Source of the DNA: Planctomycetales bacterium
GTDB taxonomy: Bacteria > Planctomycetota > Planctomycetia > Pirellulales > Pirellulaceae
Length of the DNA stretch: 35,001 nucleotides
Direction: 5' to 3'
NCBI GenBank assembly: GCA_020426925.1
Contig: JAGQPC010000281.1
Coordinates: forward strand, 1 to 35,001
The translations under genes were made by a program, and so were the position numbers. Positions within the stretch are counted from its first letter, which is position 1. Each line of letters starts with the position of its first letter. Positions 29,133 through 35,001 of this stretch are shown in pieces. The notes under the pieces were generated by a model that saw nothing but the letters and a program-made list of their open reading frames with translations, did not search any database and had not been told where the DNA came from.

Positions 29133-30305
29133 ATGCGAATCTTGTTAGTTGGGCTGCTGGTAGTTGCAGCCGGTTGCACGCCAGCGAATGATGCTGCACC
29201 AGATCAGGAAGCGAGCACACCGTCGGCAAGCAATTCTGAAAACTCTCAGACTAGCAGTGAGCGACCAGAACCTACGGAGCTATCGGCACCGCAAGTCGCG
29301 ACCGAAGCGACCACCGGTACAGCAACGCCACCGCTTCAGAAGCAATTTCGAAAAATACAATTGGATTACCAATCGGCCGTTCGTGACTACCGAAGTCAAC
29401 TGCGACAGGCAACGACCGCTGAACAGAAAGCGGCGTTGCTAGAACGAACGCCCGATCTGTCCTCTGCGATCGAATCGGCGCTGCGGTTGTTTGATGGCCA
29501 TGAACAAGATCCCGAATATTTAACCATGGCGTCATGGATGATTCGCACCGCGCAGGATCCCTCGCCGATTGCTACGGTCCTTGAAGTTGTGAAGAAACAT
29601 CATTTGGGCAGCGAGCAAATTGCGGGCTTTTTGCTTCAAGGAATCGATCAAAATGTGCCGGTCGTCAACTCATTCGTAAGCGATTTGTCTGCCGAAGGCG
29701 GCATGCCAGCTTCAATGGTTGCTCGATTCCTTATGGCCTCGACGCTGAATCCCGTCACTGACGAACAACGCATCGTGCAAATGCTGCAAAGCGTTGTCGA
29801 ATTCCAGGGCAACGTCACTTATAACACGGTCGATTTTAAGAAGCTCGCAGACGGAAAACTGTTCAGCATTTTGCGGTTGAAGATTGGCGAAGAAGTACCC
29901 GACATTGTCGGCCCAGATCAAAACGGCACGGAGTTCAAGCTCTCCGGCTATCGCGGAAACGTGATCATGCTCGATTTTTGGGGTGACTGGTGACCTCCTT
30001 GCCGCGCGATGTACGCGCACGAGCGGTCGCTCGTCGAACGATACCAAGGAAAGCCGTTTGCACTCTTGGGTGTGAACACCGATCCACTTGAAGCCGTCCA
30101 ACAGATCTACGAGAAAAACAAAATCTCATGGCGGTCGTGGGTCCAGGGAAGCACCGAAGGTCCGGTCCCAATCAAATGGGATATTCAAACCTGGCCGACG
30201 ATTTTCCTGATCGATCATCGCGGAATCATCCGGCATAGGTTAGGTGTCGTGTCTCCACACGAACTGGATGCATTGATTGAGCGGTTGATGTCGGAGGTTG
30301 AATAA
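29133..30305 (+). CDS. TlpA/thioredoxin-like lipoprotein, probable selenoprotein (in-frame TGA)
   Basis: This redoxin has 390 residues if the TGA at 29991-29993 is decoded. The ATG at 29133 is preceded by AAGGGA and starts a lipoprotein signal ending V-V-A-A-G-C (Cys15). A long helical domain (about 60-245) precedes the thioredoxin fold (about 250-390): I-G-E-E-V-P-D-I-V-G, then V-I-M-L-D-F-W-G-D-W, TGA as residue 287, and P-P-C-R-A-M-Y. The stop therefore stands exactly where the first Cys of W-C-x-x-C belongs. The frame continues without a gap through G-V-N-T-D, the cis-Pro strand W-P-T-I-F-L-I-D and a normal end. A hairpin with a GGTC loop follows the TGA. Alternatives are a nonsense mutation or a base error. 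It ends one base before the convergent sulfatase gene. Confidence 0.75.
29996..30050 (+). promoter_or_regulatory. Candidate bacterial SECIS element after the in-frame TGA
   Basis: ACGAGC (30019-30024) and GCTCGT (30029-30034) form a perfect 6-bp stem capped by GGTC (30025-30028). That is the loop sequence recognised by SelB in the E. coli fdhF element. The loop starts 31 nt after the TGA, inside the range I know for bacterial SECIS elements (about 16-37 nt). TCCTTG (29996-30001) and CAAGGA (30045-30050) can close a lower helix, and a second small hairpin GCGCG/CGCGC (30004-30018) fits between. The sequence also encodes the redoxin residues after the active site, so codon constraint must be separated from RNA constraint. 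Confidence 0.6.
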
Positions 30306-30306
30306 C

Positions 30307-31722
30307 TCAGTCGCGGTTCAACGCTTTCAGTGATGCCTCGTAGGCTTTGTGACCTGTTGAATCGCCGGGCAAGATTTCATGTTCATCGCTCGGGATGTGC
30401 TTCGCGTGCTCGGCAATGACCTCGTGTAGGCTCGCTGCTTTCGCCAAGTTGTTCCACTCGTGCGGATCCGTCTCGTGATCGTATAGCTCCGTGGATCCGT
30501 CGAGGTATTGGACGTAACGATAACGAGTGGACCGAACGGAGTAGTTTCCTTTTCCAAAGCTCGTTATCGCTGGATGATTCCATTCCGCGTTCGGGTTTTC
30601 GAGCAACGGCGTTAAGCTTTGCCCCTCTTGCGAATCGTCTGACGGAAGCCCCGCGAGGTCCAGCAGCGTAGGGAAGACGTCTATCAGTTCAGCCGGACGT
30701 CGCGTTCGCTGACCTGCCGCCAGCTTCGGTCCCGCGATGATGAGCGGCACACGTGTTCCGTCTTCCCACAGGGATCGCTTTGCCCATCGTTGCTTTTCAC
30801 CCAGATGAAAACCGTGATCCGAAAACAAGACCACAACCGTATTGTCGGCGTGTGCGCTTTCGCTGAGAGCGTCCAGCACCATGCCCACGCAATAGTCAGC
30901 GAATGTCGTAGAAGCCAAGTAGGCCTGGACGGCATGGTCCCATTCTCCGGCCGATTTTACCCACTCGTGTAATGGTGACACGTGCTCAAGATTCGTTAAG
31001 TTGATCGCGTATTGGCTCAGGTCGTCGCGGTCTCGTTCTTGCACCAAAGGAAGTTGAATCGATTGACGCGGGTGCATGTCAAACCACTTTTTCGGCGCGA
31101 ACATTGGTACATGCGGTCGATAGAATCCAACCGCTATGAAAAACGGACGATCGAATTCTTGCTGTAGTTTCGATGTCGCCCACTGCGCCGCTTTCATGTC
31201 CGGCATATCGTCGTCCGTGTCCGGAAACGCTCCCCAATCCCAAAGCGGATGGCCGTGAGGCTGCGAGATCTTCTGTTTTGGCCTCGGCCCAAATCCTCCG
31301 TTGTTCCCGCCGTATTCTTGAAAGAACCGCTGGTCTCCACCGTGAAAAATCTTGCCAACGGCCATCGTGCGGTAACCGTTTTTCGCGAACACTTCAGGCA
31401 GCGTATCCAGATTTTGCAGCACCGGAGCTTTCTTGAGGTCCGGGCCAAGAAAGTAAACGCCCGAGCTGTGCGGGTATCGTCCCGTCATCATGCTCGCTCG
31501 CGAAGGATTGCAGACGGGTGACTGACAATGCGCGTTCTCAAACAGCGTTCCTCGGTCTGCCAGTCGATCGATGTTCGGCGTCTTCGCTTGAGGATGACCT
31601 CCGAGACACCCCGTCCAGTCGTTGAGGTCATCGATCGAAATCAAAAGCACGTTAGGCCGCTCAGCCGCAATGCAATTTGCACTTGTGAGCAACAGCAGTA
31701 GCGTGATGGCGATTCGAAGCAC
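30307..31722 (-). CDS. Secreted sulfatase, iduronate-2-sulfatase-like
   Basis: This is a 471-residue exported sulfatase. The signal peptide ends near C-I-A-A (residue 20) and the mature protein starts with R-P-N-V-L-L-I-S-I-D-D-L-N-D. The active-site signature is C-N-P-S-R-A-S-M-M-T-G-R with Cys71 as formylglycine precursor. Further matches are V-G-K-I-F-H-G, F-Y-R-P-H-V-P and F-S-D-H-G-F-H-L-G-E-K, an arrangement like iduronate-2-sulfatases and choline-sulfatase-like planctomycete enzymes. The C-terminus has Y-D-H-E-T-D-P-H-E-W-N-N-L, the usual strand near the end of the family. It lies 61 bases after the next sulfatase gene and probably shares its transcript. It converges with the redoxin gene, separated by one base. 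Confidence 0.96.
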   Translation of the reverse strand: MLRIAITLLLLLTSANCIAAERPNVLLISIDDLNDWTGCLGGHPQAKTPNIDRLADRGTLFENAHCQSPVCNPSRASMMTGRYPHSSGVYFLGPDLKKAPVLQNLDTLPEVFAKNGYRTMAVGKIFHGGDQRFFQEYGGNNGGFGPRPKQKISQPHGHPLWDWGAFPDTDDDMPDMKAAQWATSKLQQEFDRPFFIAVGFYRPHVPMFAPKKWFDMHPRQSIQLPLVQERDRDDLSQYAINLTNLEHVSPLHEWVKSAGEWDHAVQAYLASTTFADYCVGMVLDALSESAHADNTVVVLFSDHGFHLGEKQRWAKRSLWEDGTRVPLIIAGPKLAAGQRTRRPAELIDVFPTLLDLAGLPSDDSQEGQSLTPLLENPNAEWNHPAITSFGKGNYSVRSTRYRYVQYLDGSTELYDHETDPHEWNNLAKAASLHEVIAEHAKHIPSDEHEILPGDSTGHKAYEASLKALNRD

Positions 31723-31783
31723 GTCAGTTTCCTCAAGTCGGACAAAGTAAGTTAAAAGTTATTCGCGAACAGATGCTGTCAGA

Positions 31784-33565
31784 CTATTCTATGCGAGTTA
31801 ACTGGACGCTCTTGAGCTCAATAAACGTTGCACCTTGTATTTCTTCGGTAGCGTGAACTGTCAGATCCATTTGACCTGACGGCAACTCGAATTCCCCGAT
31901 CGGGAAAACTGGCCATTCGCGTTCGTAAACTTCACCGCGATCAATGCGATCAGGACTGTGCAGCGTGCGGGCAACCAGTTCTTCGCTGATTGTCCTTGCG
32001 ACTGCTTTGCCGCCAACGCGAACTTCAATGTTGCTTCCAAGCACAGATCCATTCGCACTGCATTCTAACGCAATTTTGTATCTACCCGGACGGACGACCT
32101 CGATGAGCCATTTGGCGTGAGAGTCTTTGCTCGTCCAGTTTGTGACCCAATCGTTGGCCCATCCGGCTCGGCCAACGTAGCTGATGCCGGGTTGCTTTGC
32201 GTCATTGAATTCCAGAAACGCTTCGTGCCCTGGCAACGTGATTTGGTCCCGCTCAGAATGTCCGATTTCGGTTCTGATCGGGGAAAACCCGTTCGCCGTC
32301 ACATCTGAAAACCACTGCTCATACCGATTCGATAGGTCCAACAGCTCGTCAGGATATCGCTTCGATACATCGTTTAGCTGACTCGGATCGGCCAGCATGT
32401 CGTACAGTTCCCATGCTCCGTTGTATTTGACGGCACGCCAACGATCGCTTCGGACCGCCCCGCGATTCTTGGAAGGCAGATCGTCACGATCATCGCCCCA
32501 GTGCGTGAATAAATGTCGCGCGGGCCAACTAGCAGTTCGCCCTTCAAGTAACGGTACGAGACTCCGGCCATCCAATTGCAAGTCTTGCGGCAAGTCGATG
32601 CCAACAAGTTCGGCGATCGTTGGCAGAAGATCGATGTGTGCGGCGATCTGCGGAATCGTTCGTTCGGCAGGAATCTCCGTTGGCCAACGGATAAAACACG
32701 GAACGCGGCTGCCGCCTTCGTGGAGCGATCCTTTGCGGCCTTTCATGCCTGCGTTGAATCGCTCCGAGTTCGCACCATTGTCCGTAAGAAAAATGACAAT
32801 TGTGTTTTCGTCGACGCCAGACGCTTCAAGCGTTTTGAGTAATCGCCCCATGTTGTGATCGATGTTTTCAACCATCGCGTAAGCACACTTTTCTTTGTCG
32901 CTCAGACTCGTATTCGCGTACTTCGCCCAGTACTCGTCAGGCACTTGCCAAGGCGAGTGAGGAGTATTGTACGGAACATAACAGAACCACGGTCGGTTCG
33001 AGTTGGACTGAATAAACCGAATCGCCTCGTCGGTCAGTCGGTCGATGATGAAGCCGTCAAAGCGTTCGCGTGTTCCATTTCTTTCAAACCTGCCATCGAA
33101 ATAGTTGTTCCAATGTCCGGCACAAAAACCAACGAATTGCTCGAATCCTTGTCCGTTTGGGTGATGAGGAAAATGAGCTCCGTTGTGCCACTTTCCAAAG
33201 GCTCCGGTTACGTAGCCCGAATTCTGAAGAAGTTCCGCGACTGTAGTCTCGTCGGCGCGCATCGTTTCTTTCGCGCGAGTTACGCCATGCACGCCGGTAC
33301 GCAAGTGCCAACGTCCTGTCAGCAAACTGGCGCGAGTCGGCGCGCACACGGGACTGACGTAGAACCGATCGAACCGGACACCTTCGGCAGCAATGCGATC
33401 GTGTACGGGCGTGTCGATATGAGGATTCCCGTGCGAACGAACATCGCCGAATCCTTGATCGTCGGTCATGATAAGCAATACGTTTGGAGCACCTGCCGCG
33501 ATCCTTGGGTCGAACGTTCCAAACAATCCAATCAGTATTGCTAGTGCAATCTTGCGTACCTGCAC
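31784..33565 (-). CDS. Arylsulfatase with C-terminal beta domain
   Basis: This is an exported arylsulfatase of about 593 residues. A signal peptide (about 4-25) precedes P-N-V-L-L-I-M-T-D-D-Q-G. The active site is C-A-P-T-R-A-S-L-L-T-G-R with Cys74 as formylglycine precursor, and G-K-W-H, P-Y-N-T-P-H and F-L-T-D-N-G-A are also present. Beyond about residue 450 it carries an extra domain of about 140 residues (Y-V-G-R-A-G-W-A-N-D-W, then V-R-P-G-R-Y-K-I-A-L-E-C) that resembles a carbohydrate-binding beta-sandwich. I chose GTG at 33563-33565 because GGAG lies nine bases before it; the frame stays open to a TTG at 33595. The binding domain suggests a polymeric sulfated glycan as substrate. Confidence 0.95.
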   Translation of the reverse strand: MQVRKIALAILIGLFGTFDPRIAAGAPNVLLIMTDDQGFGDVRSHGNPHIDTPVHDRIAAEGVRFDRFYVSPVCAPTRASLLTGRWHLRTGVHGVTRAKETMRADETTVAELLQNSGYVTGAFGKWHNGAHFPHHPNGQGFEQFVGFCAGHWNNYFDGRFERNGTRERFDGFIIDRLTDEAIRFIQSNSNRPWFCYVPYNTPHSPWQVPDEYWAKYANTSLSDKEKCAYAMVENIDHNMGRLLKTLEASGVDENTIVIFLTDNGANSERFNAGMKGRKGSLHEGGSRVPCFIRWPTEIPAERTIPQIAAHIDLLPTIAELVGIDLPQDLQLDGRSLVPLLEGRTASWPARHLFTHWGDDRDDLPSKNRGAVRSDRWRAVKYNGAWELYDMLADPSQLNDVSKRYPDELLDLSNRYEQWFSDVTANGFSPIRTEIGHSERDQITLPGHEAFLEFNDAKQPGISYVGRAGWANDWVTNWTSKDSHAKWLIEVVRPGRYKIALECSANGSVLGSNIEVRVGGKAVARTISEELVARTLHSPDRIDRGEVYEREWPVFPIGEFELPSGQMDLTVHATEEIQGATFIELKSVQLTRIE

Positions 33566-33741
33566 AACCAGGATCTCCGTCGAGCGGTCAATCAAATCGA
33601 AATTGCGTCTGAACGCACATATTGGAATGGTGCGTGTTGGCGAGTCCTATACTTTATCGTTCATTCTGTCGAGATTCGAGTCCGCACGGTCGGTCGTCAG
33701 GCAATTCGTGCATCATCACCGATACTGAAAACTCGCCGTTT

Positions 33742-35001
33742 ATGTCTAGTGACAACCAACTACAGAATCTGGTTTCACAGTTCCAAAAAGCACTGCGTGA
33801 CCATGCCAAGTTGTGGTTAGTGCCGATGGTCGTCTGTGGTGGCCTGGGTACCGTTTTTGCCTTTTTTAAAACGTCGACATGGAGTGCCTGGCAAACAATT
33901 CATGTGCGTGACGACACCAGCGTTCCCGGCCAACTCGCCAATGTCGACTCACGAACGGCTGCGCAAGAAACAGTCTTTGAGCTCGCACGAAACCGTTCCG
34001 TGATTGCGGCTGCATTGAAAAACATCGGACCACCTAAAAGTTACAGACGCCCAGATCAGTGGCCCACCAAAGACGACATCACCGCAGTTCGCGAACACCT
34101 TTCCGTCTCGGCTCCATCCGGATCCGAACTCGGCAAGGCTGACGTCATACAGTTGTCTGTCGAGGCGGATTCGCCCGAAGCAGCATTGCGGTTAAACAGT
34201 GAAATCTGCAAGCAGCTTGACATTCATCTGCAAACGCTGCGGATGGCGAAAGCCGAGAACCTTGTCGCCGAACTGGAAAGCAAAAGAGACTTGGCTGAAA
34301 AGGAACTCGAACTAGCGACCGCTGAACTCAAGCAAGTTGAACGGCAAATTGGTCAGGATCTCGGTGAGTTGCGAACGCTCGATCAAACCGGTTCGGGCGA
34401 AAGCAATCTTCGGTCATCAGTTACGCAGATCTCGAATGACTTGCGTGCCGCCAAGAAACGTCGCATGGCGCAACAGCAGCTCAAGAATATTCTGAATGAC
34501 GCGCAAGTTGACGCGACGAAACTCATTTCAATTCCAGATCGCTTACTCGATTCGCAACCGGAACTGCGGAAGCTTAAGGACGGTTTGGCTAGCGCTCAGC
34601 TGAATATCGCTGAGCTGCAAGGAAAAATGAGTGACTCGCATCCTCAAGTACGCGCAGCAGTCCGTGAGTGTGACGAAATTCGATCGCAAATCACGCAACG
34701 CCTTCCAGAGTCGATGGCGGGAGTCCAGGCAGATATTCACGTGACGGACGGACTTGTAGCATCGTTGAATAGTGAGTTGTCAGCAGTGCAAGGCCGACTT
34801 TCGGACCTCGCTTCGTTACGAGCACCCTACAGTAATCTCGTCAATCGTGTCCAGAATCGACGCGACCAACTCAAGGAAGCCAATCAAGCGCTGTCTCGTG
34901 AACGCGCGCAGCAATCGTCGTCCAAAGTCGCCTCGGTATTCACGCGGGTCGGCGAGCCTGAAGTGAGTGACTCGCCAATCGGCCCGGGGCGCGTCACAAT
35001 A
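33742..35001 (+). CDS. Wzz/GumC-type chain-length determinant protein, 3' end outside the window
   Basis: The first 420 codons are visible and the frame is still open at the end. The start ATG at 33742-33744 is followed by a short cytoplasmic part and a transmembrane helix (about 28-48, W-L-V-P-M-V-V-C-G-G-L-G-T-V-F-A). A Wzz-like periplasmic domain comes next, then long coiled coils (about 160-260 and 275-400, for example A-E-K-E-L-E-L-A-T-A-E-L-K-Q). The visible end S-P-I-G-P-G-R is the Pro/Gly segment that normally precedes the second helix. Such proteins control the length or export of polysaccharide chains and may carry a C-terminal tyrosine kinase, which cannot be checked here. It is divergent to the arylsulfatase, 176 bp away. 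Confidence 0.88.
   Translation, partial: MSSDNQLQNLVSQFQKALRDHAKLWLVPMVVCGGLGTVFAFFKTSTWSAWQTIHVRDDTSVPGQLANVDSRTAAQETVFELARNRSVIAAALKNIGPPKSYRRPDQWPTKDDITAVREHLSVSAPSGSELGKADVIQLSVEADSPEAALRLNSEICKQLDIHLQTLRMAKAENLVAELESKRDLAEKELELATAELKQVERQIGQDLGELRTLDQTGSGESNLRSSVTQISNDLRAAKKRRMAQQQLKNILNDAQVDATKLISIPDRLLDSQPELRKLKDGLASAQLNIAELQGKMSDSHPQVRAAVRECDEIRSQITQRLPESMAGVQADIHVTDGLVASLNSELSAVQGRLSDLASLRAPYSNLVNRVQNRRDQLKEANQALSRERAQQSSSKVASVFTRVGEPEVSDSPIGPGRVTI

Noticed and set aside
29094-29135. GTG at 29094 as start of the redoxin gene
   Set aside because: It coincides with the predicted transcription start and would put 13 extra residues before a normal lipoprotein signal. The ATG at 29133 has an AAGGGA site before it.
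30009-30305. Separate short gene starting at the ATG 30009
   Set aside because: It would lack the first half of a thioredoxin fold and the active-site Cys pair, and it has no ribosome binding site. The reading frame is the direct continuation of the upstream redoxin frame across the TGA.
1-35001. CRISPR arrays, tRNA or rRNA genes, insertion sequences, toxin-antitoxin pairs
   Set aside because: I looked for regularly spaced repeats, cloverleaf-type sequences and transposase motifs and found none. In particular no tRNA-Sec gene was seen in the window.

Overview
The window looks like a chromosomal segment of a marine planctomycete, probably of the Pirellulales/Rhodopirellula type. This is judged from gene content, not from a marker gene. 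It carries three secreted sulfatases, a PQQ-propeller protein with the W-P-Q-Y-R-G start common in that phylum, a CHAT/TPR protein, a ceramidase-like lipoprotein and several small planctomycete-type membrane proteins. Genes are closely packed, base composition is moderate, and Shine-Dalgarno sequences are present only before some genes. I see no rRNA, tRNA, CRISPR array, transposase or phage gene.

Layout. 1-1414: 3'-truncated sulfatase (minus strand). 1473-2890: two overlapping unknown genes and a macrodomain protein. 3208-3891: orphan FixJ/NarL-type response regulator. 4024-11446: seven-gene minus-strand operon (RDD, SpoIIM-like, unknown membrane protein, DUF4129-like, DUF4350-like lipoprotein, MoxR ATPase, DUF58/VWA), mostly with short overlapping stops and starts. 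11576-13573: SDR dehydrogenase and, convergent to it, a PQQ-propeller protein. 13904-17356: plus-strand trio of GT2 glycosyltransferase, SAM methyltransferase and GT-C-like membrane glycosyltransferase. 17522-20964: POT peptide transporter with a large periplasmic insert, then a convergent old-yellow-enzyme homologue. 21049-22659: two palindromic repeat-like elements flanking a ceramidase-like gene. 22763-25750: CHAT/TPR protein. 26071-26298: small lipoprotein. 26528-28204: DNA methyltransferase fused to a GIY-YIG-like domain. 28380-28881: DUF2752-like protein and a 42-residue membrane protein. 29133-30305: TlpA/thioredoxin-like lipoprotein interrupted by one in-frame TGA. 30307-33565: two more sulfatases. 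33742-35001: start of a Wzz/GumC-type chain-length protein.

The main discovery candidate is the redoxin at 29133-30305. Its only internal stop, TGA at 29991-29993, falls exactly where the first cysteine of the W-C-P-P-C redox motif belongs. The same frame then continues through a complete thioredoxin-fold C-terminus. A perfect 6-bp hairpin with a GGTC loop, the loop sequence of the E. coli fdhF SECIS, lies 31 nt downstream of the TGA. I read this as a probable selenoprotein (U-x-x-C) anchored to a membrane as a lipoprotein. A nonsense-mutated gene is the main alternative.

Functionally, the MoxR/DUF58 operon is probably an ATPase/VWA envelope-maturation system. The sulfatases point to use of sulfated algal polysaccharides. 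The GT2/methyltransferase/GT-C trio and the Wzz-like protein point to surface-glycan synthesis.
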